The notes: a model not told the origin generated them from the letters alone. A DNA stretch of 64,000 bases from Fluviicola sp. (GCA_002734085.1 NVXV01000011.1:83222-147221); one strand, 5' to 3'; positions 35,354 to 45,886 are shown, counted from the stretch's first letter. Numbers and translations: made by a program.

Positions 35354-36065
35354 CTGCGTTATCATTTTTTTTAATTTCAACTAAAAAAGCAGGGGCATCT
35401 TGATAAAGCACTTCCATTTTTAAACCTGCCTCAGTACAATGTTCTTCCAGCGTTGAAAGGTCGACATAAAGCCAATCAAACCAATCTGATAGAACATCTT
35501 TATATTTCATTTTAAACTTAAATTCTCCAAAATATGCTGTATTCAAATCAACCCACAATGATCCATCGTCTTCTTCGAAAAAATACTGAACATCTGTTGA
35601 ATCACAAATGATTCTTCCTCCTTCATTTAATAAGCTCGCACAATGGCTCAAGAAATCAGTTAATTGAGCTAGCCTACCTGCAATTCCAATGCCATTCATT
35701 AAAAGTAACAAAGTGTCATATTTCTTGTCAGAATAGTCTAAAATACTACTGTGAATAGCATTGATTCCAATACTTTTTAAATAGTCAACACCTTTTTCGG
35801 ATGTATCAATTGCAGTAACTTCAAAACCTCTTTCTTTTAATATTTTCGAATGGGGTCCTGCAGCAGCTCCTATATCTAAGACACTCCCTTTCACTTTAGA
35901 TAAAGCGATTTTTTCAATTTCGGGCAAGAGGTCTTCATTTCTGAAAAGGTATCCAACAGGGATTATATCGTCTTCAGACAAATCACATTCTACGATAATA
36001 TTTTCCTCAGCAGTTCCTTTTACGAAATCTTCAATTGCACATCCTATTGGGTCTGGAGCTTTCAT
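35343..36065 (-). CDS. Class I SAM-dependent methyltransferase
   Basis: A 240-residue methyltransferase with motif I VLDIGAAAGPHS near residue 80, an acidic residue after beta-2 (VTAIDTSEKG), and YDTLLLLMNGIGIAG as motif IV region. The substrate is unknown. The N-terminal part (about 1-60, DPIGCAIEDFVKG) may give specificity. It starts 2 bp after the PRiA4b-type gene. The last codons and stop lie inside a perfect 20-bp palindrome, so the C-terminal tail NDNAGIM was probably shaped by repeat insertion. Confidence 0.88.
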   Translation of the reverse strand: MKAPDPIGCAIEDFVKGTAEENIIVECDLSEDDIIPVGYLFRNEDLLPEIEKIALSKVKGSVLDIGAAAGPHSKILKERGFEVTAIDTSEKGVDYLKSIGINAIHSSILDYSDKKYDTLLLLMNGIGIAGRLAQLTDFLSHCASLLNEGGRIICDSTDVQYFFEEDDGSLWVDLNTAYFGEFKFKMKYKDVLSDWFDWLYVDLSTLEEHCTEAGLKMEVLYQDAPAFLVEIKKNDNAGIM

Positions 36066-36067
36066 TG

Positions 36068-36616
36068 TTAGATGTCGAAGTCGTCTATATTTTCAAATTC
36101 ACCTCCATCTAAGTCATCATCAAAATCAAAGTCTTTAAGATCATCACTGATTTCAGTTTCAAACTGCATATTTTCAAGCGAATTAGTTCCTTCTTTGCGC
36201 ATTTGTTCAGGAATTTCTCCCACTTTCACCACAACTTCAGACGCTCCAACATCTTCTGAAAGAATTTCCTGGAGTTCAATAAGGAAAATCCACATATTAA
36301 GGAAATCGTAAACTAAAATAAAGCGTTGCTTTGGATCCTGAATGGTTTCTCGAATCATTAAGTCAGACATCTGGTCAGGAGCTTCTTCTAGATCGCTAGG
36401 ACCAAACGCCATATCCATCAAACTGATTTCTTTACCTTTATTCCATTCTACGTCGCTAACAAAAAAAGAAGCCATCTGATCGTTAGAGAAGTCAAATGCC
36501 TGAAGAATAGTTTTATAAAATGATTCAAACGTCTGATCATCATTCACAACAATATCACAGAAAATTTCTTCTTCCTTAACACTGTCTAATAACACTCTGA
36601 ATTTTAATCCTGGCAT
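36068..36616 (-). CDS. PRiA4b ORF-3-like protein (IS1096 passenger TnpR-like family)
   Basis: A 182-residue cytoplasmic protein. The N-terminal part (FRVLLDSVKEEEIFCDIVVN; FESFYKTILQAFDFSNDQMA) fits the plasmid pRiA4b ORF-3-like fold, and the acidic C-terminus (FDFDDDLDGGEFENIDDF) is typical of Bacteroidota members. Despite the family name there is no sign of a mobile element. The role is unknown. It is 2 bp upstream of the methyltransferase gene and 39 bp downstream of the CCA-type enzyme gene. Confidence 0.75.
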   Translation of the reverse strand: MPGLKFRVLLDSVKEEEIFCDIVVNDDQTFESFYKTILQAFDFSNDQMASFFVSDVEWNKGKEISLMDMAFGPSDLEEAPDQMSDLMIRETIQDPKQRFILVYDFLNMWIFLIELQEILSEDVGASEVVVKVGEIPEQMRKEGTNSLENMQFETEISDDLKDFDFDDDLDGGEFENIDDFDI

Positions 36617-36655
36617 TTCCTTCTACTTCTATTTTTATTGTAACAAACCACAAAG

Positions 36656-38080
36656 CTAATGGTTTTGAACAGGATTTAATCCTAACTCTTTACCGAATTT
36701 AATCATGAGTGCATAAGCTTCGTCATATTCGTTTGGAATCACTCCGTCCAGTATTGCTTCTTTAATATGTTGTTTGATAGCACCAATTTCTCCACATGGC
36801 TTAAGATCAAAAGTTTCCATAATAATTTTACCGTCAATTGGCGGTTGGAAATTACGGACATGATCTTTTTCTTCAACCGTTTTTAATTTCTCTTGAACTT
36901 TTTCAAAATTCTTTTTGTATTTACGAACTTTAAATTCATTTTTAGATGTGATATCTGCATTACACAGCTTCATCAAATCATCAATATCATCACCTGCTTC
37001 ATTCAGTAAGCGTCGAATCGCAGAATCTGTGACATCTCCTTTTACCAAAGAAATAGGACGGAGGTGAAGACGAACTAGTTTCTCTACGTATTTCATCTTT
37101 GAATCCAAAGGTAATTTTAACCTCCTGAAAATCTTAGGAACCATGCGTGCACCTAAATCTTCATGTCCGTGAAACGTCCATCCCACTTTTGGGTTGAACC
37201 GCTTTGTAGGAGGCTTAGCAATATCGTGCATGATTGCAGACCATCGTAACCATAAATCGTCAGTAACCTTTGAAATATTATCCAAAACTTCCAGGGTATG
37301 ATAGAAGTTGTCTTTATGCGACTTACCGTTAATTTTTTCAACACCATGCAGTGCGACCATTTCTGGGAAAAACTGATGAAGCAATTGCGTAGAAAACAAC
37401 AATTTAAAACCTCTGGAAGGTGGATTGCTAAGAATAATTTTATTCAGTTCCTCACTGATACGTTCTTTTGATATAATGTCTAATCGATGTGCATTGTCTT
37501 TAATAGCGCTGAGACTATCGTTTTCAATTTTAAAATTAAGCTGTGATGCGAAGCGTATGGCACGCATCATCCGCAAAGGATCATCAGAATAGGTTGTTTT
37601 AGGTTCTAACGGAGTTCGAATAAGCCCTTTTTCTAAATCTTCCAAACCATTAAACGGGTCTACAATTTCTCCAAATGATTCAACACGTAAATCAAGTGCA
37701 AGAGCGTTAATAGTAAAATCACGTCGTTTTTGATCGTCTGCCAATGTGCCGTCCTCAACGATAGGTTTGCGAGAGTCTCTTTGGTACGACTCCTTGCGTG
37801 CACCCACAAATTCAACATCTAAATCTTTGTAATTGAAATGAGCAGTCCCAAAAGACTTGAAATAAGATACTTTTTTAACCCGTAATTTCTCGGAAACAAG
37901 TTTGGCCAGATCCAATCCGTTACCAACGACAACGATGTCAATATCATTAGAAGGACGTTCCAAGATTAAATCGCGCACAAAACCACCAATTACATAAGCT
38001 TCAAGATTATGCTCGTCAATAATATCACGAGTTACCTTAAAAACGGGATGTTTTAAATATTCTGCGTAATTTTTCTTCAT
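36656..38080 (-). CDS. cca: CCA tRNA nucleotidyltransferase / poly(A) polymerase-family protein with HD domain
   Basis: A 474-residue class II nucleotidyltransferase. The head has GGFVRDLILERPSNDIDIVV (GGxVRD and the DxD metal site). Neck residues RRDFTINALALDL and YSDDPLRMMRAIRFASQL are typical of CCA-adding enzymes. A C-terminal HD domain contains WSAIMHDIAKPPT. It adds or repairs the 3'-CCA end of tRNA; the HD domain could supply phosphatase or phosphodiesterase activity. The product could also act as poly(A) polymerase, but the neck motifs fit tRNA processing better. A start at 38080 is well supported. Confidence 0.92.
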   Translation of the reverse strand: MKKNYAEYLKHPVFKVTRDIIDEHNLEAYVIGGFVRDLILERPSNDIDIVVVGNGLDLAKLVSEKLRVKKVSYFKSFGTAHFNYKDLDVEFVGARKESYQRDSRKPIVEDGTLADDQKRRDFTINALALDLRVESFGEIVDPFNGLEDLEKGLIRTPLEPKTTYSDDPLRMMRAIRFASQLNFKIENDSLSAIKDNAHRLDIISKERISEELNKIILSNPPSRGFKLLFSTQLLHQFFPEMVALHGVEKINGKSHKDNFYHTLEVLDNISKVTDDLWLRWSAIMHDIAKPPTKRFNPKVGWTFHGHEDLGARMVPKIFRRLKLPLDSKMKYVEKLVRLHLRPISLVKGDVTDSAIRRLLNEAGDDIDDLMKLCNADITSKNEFKVRKYKKNFEKVQEKLKTVEEKDHVRNFQPPIDGKIIMETFDLKPCGEIGAIKQHIKEAILDGVIPNEYDEAYALMIKFGKELGLNPVQNH

Positions 38081-38228
38081 TTCGGCTGCAAATATAAGAG
38101 GACTTTCTTTAATTTGGAAGGATATGTGAAAAAGTAAGGGTATGTATTAAGCTGAAGCAGGCTCAATCTCAATTAATTCTAGAATAAATACTTTTGCCCA
38201 GATTAAAGATCAATCTAAGCTTTCAGTT

Positions 38229-38256
38229 TAACATCTAATGTCTAATATCTGACATC
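38229..38256. repeat. Short TAGAC/TAGAT-type repeat, second copy
   Basis: TAACATCTAATGTCTAA is the inverted form of a 17-mer at 9.51 kb. It lies 2 bp beyond the stop of the minus-strand gene at 38259. Confidence 0.5.
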
Positions 38257-38258
38257 TC

Positions 38259-39122
38259 CTAATCTACCTTAATCCACCCATAAACCGGACGATTAATAAA
38301 ATTAGTATAATTCAATACACTACTTTGTTCTTTGGTGATACCATTAAACATAACCACAAATTGCCAACCTTCATTTTCATGTAATACTTTATAAATGGAA
38401 CCTTCATCATAATGAATGATTACATTTGATTTTGCCCTCCCAATAAATGCGTTACTATTTACAATCGCTGGTGACCAACGCAAAGTGGTTTTAGAAGTTA
38501 ATTGTTTATAGTCTTTTGTTTGTTGAACCGAATCAGGATAAAATGGTCCTACCATATCGCCGGTGTCTCTTCCTACAAAGAAACGTTCTTTTGCACGAAT
38601 TTCTCCGTTAGCGTACCTAACCTGGATAATGTTGTGACTCGCACTTTGGCAACAAGGATATTCATGAATATACAATATGATTTCTTTTGTAAATGGATGT
38701 TCTTTATACGCCAGTAAATTACCAGAGCTAGTATAAATTAAGCTATCTTCCGATTTATTTACATCGTATAATTCAATGTACTCTTTCTCATCTAGCAAAG
38801 AAACTATTCCTTTAAACAATAAGAAAGGAGGCCTATTTGGTTTTAATTTCACCCAGAACCATTGATTACTAAAAACTTCCCAGTAATGTGCGAACTTAGA
38901 ATCACCCATAGTGAGATCATGCGATAAAACCTTGCGGTTAAAAAGTTTTTCAACTTGTTTTTCAATATCTTTATTTGAAAATAAAATACTATCAAAAGTA
39001 GTTTTACCATTGTTCACGAAAACATGTTCAGGGACACGCACTAAAGACGTTGTAGATTGAGAAAATGACAGGTGGGAAGTAAGTAAAAAAATTAACAGCG
39101 TAATTATGAAAGTTCGTATCAT
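38259..39122 (-). CDS. Exported protein of unknown function
   Basis: A protein of about 287 residues with an N-terminal signal peptide (IRTFIITLLIFLLTSHLSFS). The mature part is probably beta-rich: KDIEKQVEKLFN, HYWEVFSNQWFWVKLKPNRP, and near the end HENEGWQFVVMFNGITKEQS and RPVYGWIKVD, which resembles an SH3-like tail. Two adjacent Cys occur in EYPCCQSASHN. No family was recognised. The ATG at 39122 is preferred because the signal peptide then begins at residue 1. It sits directly after the clpC terminator and no promoter element was recognised. Confidence 0.7.
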   Translation of the reverse strand: MIRTFIITLLIFLLTSHLSFSQSTTSLVRVPEHVFVNNGKTTFDSILFSNKDIEKQVEKLFNRKVLSHDLTMGDSKFAHYWEVFSNQWFWVKLKPNRPPFLLFKGIVSLLDEKEYIELYDVNKSEDSLIYTSSGNLLAYKEHPFTKEIILYIHEYPCCQSASHNIIQVRYANGEIRAKERFFVGRDTGDMVGPFYPDSVQQTKDYKQLTSKTTLRWSPAIVNSNAFIGRAKSNVIIHYDEGSIYKVLHENEGWQFVVMFNGITKEQSSVLNYTNFINRPVYGWIKVD

Positions 39123-39131
39123 TTTAAAATC

Positions 39132-39160
39132 AAAAAAAGGGAGTGAAAAACTCACTCCCT
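39132..39160 (-). terminator. Terminator behind clpC
   Basis: On the minus strand a 9-bp stem AGGGAGTGA/TCACTCCCT (39160-39152 with 39146-39138) is followed by seven T. It lies within the 56-bp spacer between clpC and the downstream gene start. Confidence 0.85.
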
Positions 39161-39178
39161 GATAATTAAAAGCATAAA

Positions 39179-41734
39179 TTATTTTTTGTCAGCTTTAGAC
39201 TCTCCTTCTTCAGTTGCTTTTCCTTTCTTCACTTTAGAGTCCAGCCCGTCTTTCGCTTTGTTTAAGCTGATTACAATCTTATCTCCTTCCGAAATTTTTG
39301 AATTGATAATTTGTTCAGCCAACGGATCTTCAACATACTTTTGAATCGCTCTTTTTAGAGGCCTGGCACCAAATTTAGAGTCATATCCTTTGTCTACGAT
39401 AAAGTCCTTAGCATCTTTCTTCAAGTCGATTTCATAACCTAAGTCATTAATACGCTTGTAAAGGTGCGCTAACTCAAGATCAATAATTTTATGAATACTT
39501 TCTCTTTCAAGAGATTTAAACAGAATCATATCATCTACACGATTAAGAAACTCTGGAGAAAAAGCTTTTCTTAATGCATTTTGAATTACCGCTTTTTGAT
39601 CTTCATCTGTATTAGATAATCTTGCTGCCGTTCCAAATCCAACTCCTGTCCCAAAATCCTGAAGCTGTCTTGCCCCAATATTGGAAGTCATAATTAAGAT
39701 CGTATTCTTAAAATCAATCTTACGACCGAGACCATCTGTCATGTGACCATCATCTAATGCCTGCAACAATAAGTTAAATACATCTGGATGTGCTTTCTCT
39801 ATTTCATCTAACAATATAATAGAGTAGGGCTTCCTTCTCACTTTTTCAGTCAACTGACCACCTTCTTCATATCCAACGTATCCCGGAGGTGCTCCAACTA
39901 ATCTGGAGATAGAAAATTTCTCCATATATTCAGACATATCAATACGAATTAAAGAATCCTCCGTGTCAAACATGTGTTTTGCTAATATTTTTGCAAGCTG
40001 TGTCTTACCAACACCTGTGGGTCCTAAGAAGAAAAACGAGCCAATTGGTTTGTTCGGGTCTTTCAATCCAGCACGATTACGTTGGATGGCTTTCACTACT
40101 TTTTCAACCGCTTCATCCTGACCAATTACCTGACCTTTGATGTCTTCAGCCATTTTAGCAAGCTTACCACTTTCTTTTTCTGCAATACGCTGTACAGGAA
40201 TGCCTGTCATCATCGCAACAACGTCAGCTACATGTTCTAAAGTAACTGTTACACGATGATTCTTAGTATCTTCTTCCCATTTTAGTTTCTGTTCTTCGAG
40301 TTTGTCTTGAAGTTTCTTCTCTCTATCGCGAAGTTCAGCAGCTTTTTCATATTGCTGAGATTTAATGACTTCGTTTTTATCTTCTTTAACTGCTTCAATT
40401 TGTTCCTCTGTCTCGATAATTTCTTTAGGAACATTTATATTCTTCAAATGAACACGAGAACCGACTTCATCTAAAGCATCAATCGCTTTATCTGGAAGAT
40501 GTCTATCAGAAATGTAACGATCTGTCAAAGAAACACAAGCTTTGATCGCCTCATCTGTATAAGTTACACTGTGGTGATCTTCATAACGCTCCTTTATATT
40601 ATCCAATATTTGAATTGTTTCTTCCATGGTAGTAGGTTCAACCAACACTTTTTGGAAACGACGCTCTAAAGCCCCATCTTTTTCGATGTACTGTCTGTAC
40701 TCATCCAGAGTAGTTGCTCCAATTGCTTGAAGTTCTCCACGCGCTAATGCTGGCTTAAACATATTGGATGCATCCAATGAACCACTTGCTCCACCAGCTC
40801 CAATTATGGTATGAATTTCATCAATAAATAATATGATGTCTGGATTTTTTTCGATTTCAGCCATCACAGCTTTCATACGTTCTTCAAACTGTCCACGGTA
40901 TTTTGTACCCGCAACAAGAGAAGCTAAATCCAAAGAAACGATACGTTTATTGAACAATACTCTGGAAACTTTTCGTTGAACAATTCTCAAAGCTAAACCT
41001 TCAGCGATGGCACTTTTACCAACACCTGGTTCTCCAATCAAAATTGGATTATTTTTCTTTCTTCTCGAAAGAATCTGACTGACGCGTTCTATTTCGTTTT
41101 CACGACCAACAATAGGGTCTAAGCGATCAGCTTCAGCCATCTTCGTTAAATCTCTACCGAAGTTATCCAGAACAGGGGTCTTAGATTTTGCTTCACTCGA
41201 TTTTCTAGGACCACTTCCTGATCCACTGCCTCCAGCAAATCCTGCATCGCCTCCTTCGTCTGTAGACCCTGGAAACTCAGCACTCGGGTTATTTTCTTCT
41301 AACATTGCTTCAATTTCGTCTTTTACATTATCGTAAATGATACCGTACTTATTTAATGTACGACATGCTACGTTGTTTTCATCTTTCAATATAGATAGAA
41401 GTAAATGTCCAGTTCCAATAACAGGACTCTTAAATAATTTCGCTTCTAAATAAGTTATCTTTAATACTTTTTCTGCTTGTTTAACAAGAGGGATATTAGT
41501 TAAGTCTTTAGCTGTTCCATTTGCGGATTTAGTTAGGTAAGACTCAATTTGAAATCTAATCTGTTCAAAGTCTAAATTAAATTCTTTGAGTACACGAATA
41601 CCCAGACCTTCCCCTTCACGAATCAAACCGAGTAGTAGATGTTCTACTCCTATATAATCATTACCAAGTCGTAATGCTTCCTCGCGACTGAAGTTAATTA
41701 CATCTTTTACTCTGGGTGAAAATTTTGCTTCCAT
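39179..41734 (-). CDS. clpC: ClpC-type ATP-dependent protease ATPase subunit
   Basis: An 851-residue Hsp100 chaperone. Double Clp_N repeats cover residues 1-145, then AAA-1 with Walker A GEPGVGKSAIAEG. A UVR-like middle region follows (DEVIKSQQYEKAAELRDREK), and then AAA-2 with Walker A GPTGVGKT. The D2-small domain includes SKFGARPLKRAIQKYVEDP. The UVR segment separates ClpC from ClpB and ClpA. It unfolds substrates for ClpP. The gene is divergent from gyrA across a 222-bp region. The Lys-rich tail after residue 830 is typical for this phylum. Confidence 0.96.
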   Translation of the reverse strand: MEAKFSPRVKDVINFSREEALRLGNDYIGVEHLLLGLIREGEGLGIRVLKEFNLDFEQIRFQIESYLTKSANGTAKDLTNIPLVKQAEKVLKITYLEAKLFKSPVIGTGHLLLSILKDENNVACRTLNKYGIIYDNVKDEIEAMLEENNPSAEFPGSTDEGGDAGFAGGSGSGSGPRKSSEAKSKTPVLDNFGRDLTKMAEADRLDPIVGRENEIERVSQILSRRKKNNPILIGEPGVGKSAIAEGLALRIVQRKVSRVLFNKRIVSLDLASLVAGTKYRGQFEERMKAVMAEIEKNPDIILFIDEIHTIIGAGGASGSLDASNMFKPALARGELQAIGATTLDEYRQYIEKDGALERRFQKVLVEPTTMEETIQILDNIKERYEDHHSVTYTDEAIKACVSLTDRYISDRHLPDKAIDALDEVGSRVHLKNINVPKEIIETEEQIEAVKEDKNEVIKSQQYEKAAELRDREKKLQDKLEEQKLKWEEDTKNHRVTVTLEHVADVVAMMTGIPVQRIAEKESGKLAKMAEDIKGQVIGQDEAVEKVVKAIQRNRAGLKDPNKPIGSFFFLGPTGVGKTQLAKILAKHMFDTEDSLIRIDMSEYMEKFSISRLVGAPPGYVGYEEGGQLTEKVRRKPYSIILLDEIEKAHPDVFNLLLQALDDGHMTDGLGRKIDFKNTILIMTSNIGARQLQDFGTGVGFGTAARLSNTDEDQKAVIQNALRKAFSPEFLNRVDDMILFKSLERESIHKIIDLELAHLYKRINDLGYEIDLKKDAKDFIVDKGYDSKFGARPLKRAIQKYVEDPLAEQIINSKISEGDKIVISLNKAKDGLDSKVKKGKATEEGESKADKK

Positions 41735-41789
41735 AATTTCGAATATACTTAAAATAATTCGTTTTTAACAAACATAAAGTTTACCAAAT

Positions 41790-41797
41790 CAAATATA
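41790..41797 (-). promoter_or_regulatory. Possible -7 element of clpC
   Basis: TATATTTG on the minus strand matches the TAnnTTTG consensus and leaves a leader of about 50 nt. TTTG elements upstream are at 14 bp, shorter than usual. TATATTCG nearer the start is an alternative. Confidence 0.45.
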
Positions 41798-41825
41798 AAA
41801 CGAATAATAGACAAAAATGTTGAAG

Positions 41826-41844
41826 TTGTCCACAATTTTCCACA
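41826..41844 (+). other. Two adjacent DnaA-box-like 9-mers
   Basis: TTGTCCACA (41826-41834) and TTTTCCACA (41836-41844) each differ by one base from the consensus TTATCCACA. They are in the same orientation, one helical turn apart, within the clpC-gyrA divergent region. Confidence 0.4.
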
Positions 41845-41956
41845 GATTTTTGTTTATAAAATTAAAAAGACACCTCTTTTTTGTTGCAATTATTTGTCTA
41901 TTTTCGACCATTCAATTTGTACGCAATTTTCGTGCGCTAATTAATAAAATGACAAG

Positions 41957-44524
41957 ATGGCAGAAGGAGAAAGAATCGTTAAGATAAATATCGAAGATGA
42001 AATGAAGTCAGCCTACATTGACTATTCAATGTCGGTTATTGTTTCTCGTGCACTTCCAGACGTCCGTGATGGTTTTAAGCCTGTTCATAGACGTGTATTA
42101 TATGGAATGCAGGATTTAGGTGTATATTCAAATAAAGCACATAAGAAGTCCGCTAGAATTGTTGGGGAGGTACTCGGTAAGTACCACCCGCATGGTGATA
42201 GCTCTGTATATGATACAATGGTTCGTATGGCGCAACATTGGTCATTGCGTTATCCGTTAGTAGACGGGCAAGGTAACTTCGGTTCTGTCGATGGTGATAG
42301 TCCAGCTGCAATGCGTTATACTGAGGCGAGACTGCGTAAGATTGCTGAAGAAATGTTAGCTGACCTTGAAAAGGAAACAGTTGATTTCGAAAATAACTTT
42401 GACGATAGTTTACAAGAACCAACGGTTCTACCTACGAAAGTTCCGAACTTACTTATGAATGGTGCAAGTGGTATTGCTGTTGGTATGGCCACTAACATGG
42501 CACCGCATAATTTGACGGAATGTTTAGATGGTATTGTTGCATATATAGATAATAAAGATATCGAGGTGGAGGAGTTGATGCAGCACATTAAAGCTCCCGA
42601 TTTCCCTACTGGAGGTATTATCTACGGTTATGATGGCGTGAAATCAGCATTTGAAACTGGTAAAGGTCGTATCGTAATTCGTGCGAAAGCAGAAATTGAA
42701 GAAAACAAACACGGTAAAGAACATATTCTTGTAACGGAGATTCCTTATCAAGTGAATAAAGCGGATATGATTAAAAAGACCGCTGACTTGGTAAACGACG
42801 GTAAGATCGAAGGAATTACTGATATTAGAGATGAATCAGATAGAAATGGAATGCGTATCGTCTATGAATTGAAACGTGATGCAATTCCTAACGTTGTTTT
42901 AAATAAATTATTTAAGTATACTGCTCTACAAACCTCATTTTCAGTAAACAACATATGCCTAGTTAAAGGTAGGCCAGTTTTATTGAACTTGAAAGAAATC
43001 ATTCAAAATTTTGTTGAATTCCGTCACGAAGTTGTGATTAAGAGAGCGAAATACGATTTACGTAAAGCAGAAGAAAGAGCACACTTATTAGAAGGTTTAA
43101 TTATAGCGTCAGATAACATTGATGAAGTAATTAAAATGATTCGTGCATCTAAGAGTCCTGAGGAGGCGAGAGAGAAGTTGATGGAACGATTTGAATTATC
43201 GGATCTACAAGCGAGAGCGATAGTTGAAATGCGTTTACGTCAGTTAACAGGACTTGAGCAGGATAAATTGAGAGCGGAGTACGATGATTTGATGGAAACA
43301 ATCAAAGATTTGAAGGATATTCTAGCAAACGAACCACGTAGAATGGAGATCATCAAAGAAGAATTGCAGTATATCCGTGACAAATACGGAGATGAGCGTC
43401 GTTCTTCAATTGAGTATTCTGCTTCTGAAATGAGAATCGAAGATTTAATTCCTGATGAAGAAGTGGTGGTTACGATTTCTCACGCAGGTTATATTAAACG
43501 TACTAATCTTTCTGAGTACAAAGTACAGAATAGAGGTGGGACTGGATCAAAAGGTTCTACAACGAGAGATAAAGATTTCTTAGAGTCAATATTTGTGGCT
43601 ACAAACCACAATTACTTATTGATATTCACAGAAAAAGGAAAATGTTTCTGGATGCGTGTCTTTGAGGTTCCGGAGGGAAGTAAAACTTCAAAAGGTCGTG
43701 CGATTCAAAACTTGATGAATATTGAGCAAGATGATTCTATTAAGGCGTATATCAACGTAAAAGACTTGACAGATGAGGATTATGTAAATAATAACTTCAT
43801 TGTGATGTGTACGAAGAAAGGGATCATCAAGAAAACGAAGCTTGAAGCATATTCTCGTCCTAGAACAAATGGTATTAACGCGATCAACATTAATGATGGT
43901 GATGAATTGCTAGAGGCTAAGTTGACAAATGGAAACAACGAAATCATTTTAGGTAAGCGATCTGGATACGCTATCCGATTTAATGAATCTACAGTAAGAA
44001 CTGTGGGAAGAAATTCAATCGGGGTTAAAGGTGTTAAGATGAGTAAACCAGATGATGAAGTAATTGGTATGATTTGTATCGAGCCAGATAGTGAGAACAG
44101 TATTTTAGTGGTTTCTGAAAATGGATATGGTAAACGTTCTTACTTTAACGACCCAGAGACAGGTGATCCAGTATACCGAGTAACAAATAGAGGAGGAAAA
44201 GGTGTTAAAACGATCTCTGTAACTGAAAAAACAGGTAATCTAATCGCCATCAAGAATGTTACGGATGATGACGATTTAATGATTATCACTAAGAATGGTA
44301 TTACCATTCGTTCTCATGTTGATCAGTTAAGAGTTATGGGTAGAGCAGCACAAGGTGTTAAAGTAATTAATCTTAACAAAGGTGGTGAAATCGCTGCCGT
44401 TGCTAAAGTACCTAAAGCAGAAGACGAAGAAATCGATGAAAATGGAGAAAATGCTGAAGGAAATATCGATGGTGAAAACGGAGATGTTGAGAATGGCACG
44501 GAAAATGATAATACTGAAGAGTAA
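41957..44524 (+). CDS. gyrA: DNA gyrase subunit A
   Basis: An 855-residue type IIA topoisomerase subunit. The catalytic Tyr is Y121 in [10 protein letters not shown]. The quinolone-resistance region [12 protein letters not shown] carries Ser82 and Asp86, the sensitive-type residues. The beta-pinwheel C-terminal domain has a degenerate GyrA box ([11 protein letters not shown] in place of QRRGGKG), common in Bacteroidota. A very acidic tail follows. With GyrB it introduces negative supercoils. It is divergent from clpC; a TATTTTCG element is the best promoter candidate upstream. Confidence 0.97.
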   Translation: MAEGERIVKINIEDEMKSAYIDYSMSVIVSRALPDVRDGFKPVHRRVLYGMQDLGVYSNKAHKKSARIVGEVLGKYHPHGDSSVYDTMVRMAQHWSLRYPLVDGQGNFGSVDGDSPAAMRYTEARLRKIAEEMLADLEKETVDFENNFDDSLQEPTVLPTKVPNLLMNGASGIAVGMATNMAPHNLTECLDGIVAYIDNKDIEVEELMQHIKAPDFPTGGIIYGYDGVKSAFETGKGRIVIRAKAEIEENKHGKEHILVTEIPYQVNKADMIKKTADLVNDGKIEGITDIRDESDRNGMRIVYELKRDAIPNVVLNKLFKYTALQTSFSVNNICLVKGRPVLLNLKEIIQNFVEFRHEVVIKRAKYDLRKAEERAHLLEGLIIASDNIDEVIKMIRASKSPEEAREKLMERFELSDLQARAIVEMRLRQLTGLEQDKLRAEYDDLMETIKDLKDILANEPRRMEIIKEELQYIRDKYGDERRSSIEYSASEMRIEDLIPDEEVVVTISHAGYIKRTNLSEYKVQNRGGTGSKGSTTRDKDFLESIFVATNHNYLLIFTEKGKCFWMRVFEVPEGSKTSKGRAIQNLMNIEQDDSIKAYINVKDLTDEDYVNNNFIVMCTKKGIIKKTKLEAYSRPRTNGINAININDGDELLEAKLTNGNNEIILGKRSGYAIRFNESTVRTVGRNSIGVKGVKMSKPDDEVIGMICIEPDSENSILVVSENGYGKRSYFNDPETGDPVYRVTNRGGKGVKTISVTEKTGNLIAIKNVTDDDDLMIITKNGITIRSHVDQLRVMGRAAQGVKVINLNKGGEIAAVAKVPKAEDEEIDENGENAEGNIDGENGDVENGTENDNTEE

Positions 44525-44544
44525 ATAAAAAAGTAAATTAAGTT

Positions 44545-45777
44545 ATGAAGTTAATTAATATAAAAGTTGCACTCGTTGGAGCCTCTATGTTATTAGGTGT
44601 TCAAATGAAAGCCCAGAACAGTAATGTTGTTTCTGCAGCATTAGAATTCAAGAAATATACTCCAGCATTATTTACTGGTAATGTTGACGAAGCTAAAGAA
44701 GCGATTATGAACGCGAAAGAGTTCATTGATCCTGCGATGAAACATGAAAGTACGAAAGACGATGAGAAGGCGCATTATTACAATGCTGTAATCTATTTTG
44801 GGCTCCTCGAACTTTCAGGATTAGAAGGAAATGAAGATCTAAAAGATTTTCAAAATGAAGAAACGATGGACATGATCAAGGAATCAATGTTAATTGCTTA
44901 CAATAGTCGTAAGTACAAAAGAGACGTTGAAGATTTTATTGATCAAAGAGTGCAACTTGCAAACATGTCAGGAAAGGCTGCTTTCGACAAAGGAGATTAT
45001 AAAACGGCTTATCAAGGCTTTGCAGGAGCTTATGAACTTCAGAAGATGATTGGTGTCGAGGATGAGGAGATGAAGACGAATGCTCTTATTTCAGCTAAGA
45101 ATGCTGTTGCTACAATGAAGAAGAGTGGCGAGGCAGAGGAAGCGCTTGAGTTTATAGAGTCTACTAGAGAGATGTTCCCTAAAAATGCTGTTTTGGCAAT
45201 AGAAGGTGTAAATATTGCTCTTGACAACGGTGACATGGATAGAGCTGAAGAGTTTTTCAATACTGCTGCAGAAGCGAATCCAGAAAATGAGGTATTGTTT
45301 AGTTCAATGGGATCAATTTATTTATCATCGGCTGATAAAGCTTATGCTGAATTAAACGAAATGGAGGTGACAGACGATGGTTATCCTGAAAAAGCTGCGA
45401 AAGTTGAGGAATTATATAAGAAGGCAGAAGATAACTTGAAAAAAGCACTTGAGATTAATCCTGAGTTTTTAGACGCTGCTTACAACCTTGGTGTTCTTTA
45501 CTTAGGACGTGGTGAAAAACTATCTCTTAAAGCGTCTCAAATGGATTTCAACGATCCACAATATGAACCAACAATGAAAAAGAGTGAGGAAATGTATAAA
45601 AATGCAATTGCTCCACTTGAGGTTTATATAAAACAAGAACCTAATAGTGTTGGTGTTCTTACTGTATTATTCCAGGTGCATAGAAAAGTTGGAAATGTAG
45701 AGAAATTTAAAGAATACAAACAACGTGCTGAAGAAGCGGCTGCTGCTCAAGAAGGAGGAGGCGAAGATGGAGAATAG
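44545..45777 (+). CDS. Exported tetratricopeptide-repeat protein
   Basis: A 410-residue protein with a signal peptide (about 1-23, ending MKAQ) and several TPR units, for example AAFDKGDYKTAYQGFAGAYE, then MDRAEEFFNTAAEANPENE and AEDNLKKALEINPEFLDAAY. It probably works as a periplasmic scaffold for protein interactions. It starts 20 bp after gyrA on the same strand and is likely co-transcribed with it; a terminator follows. No enzymatic domain is seen. The C-terminus is acidic (GGGEDGE). Confidence 0.88.
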   Translation: MKLINIKVALVGASMLLGVQMKAQNSNVVSAALEFKKYTPALFTGNVDEAKEAIMNAKEFIDPAMKHESTKDDEKAHYYNAVIYFGLLELSGLEGNEDLKDFQNEETMDMIKESMLIAYNSRKYKRDVEDFIDQRVQLANMSGKAAFDKGDYKTAYQGFAGAYELQKMIGVEDEEMKTNALISAKNAVATMKKSGEAEEALEFIESTREMFPKNAVLAIEGVNIALDNGDMDRAEEFFNTAAEANPENEVLFSSMGSIYLSSADKAYAELNEMEVTDDGYPEKAAKVEELYKKAEDNLKKALEINPEFLDAAYNLGVLYLGRGEKLSLKASQMDFNDPQYEPTMKKSEEMYKNAIAPLEVYIKQEPNSVGVLTVLFQVHRKVGNVEKFKEYKQRAEEAAAAQEGGGEDGE

Positions 45778-45804
45778 ATTTTATTATTGTATAATATAGT
45801 TAAG

Positions 45805-45834
45805 AGGGTTGTCTATTAAGGCAGCCCTTTTTTA
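45805..45834 (+). terminator. Terminator behind the TPR gene
   Basis: A 9-bp stem AGGGTTGTC (45805-45813) and GGCAGCCCT (45820-45828) with two wobbles, then a T-run. Confidence 0.75.
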
Positions 45835-45886
45835 TGTCATGACATTTGTTAAAATAGGTAGCATTAATTACGTTACTAATCAAAAA

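Noticed and set aside
36068-36616. Mobile element because of the family name IS1096 passenger/pRiA4b ORF-3
   Set aside because: No transposase, inverted ends or direct repeats flank it; the family is widespread on chromosomes of Bacteroidota.
41735-41956. Replication origin oriC
   Set aside because: Only two near-consensus DnaA boxes, no dnaA or dnaN gene and no clear unwinding region; reported as an observation only.
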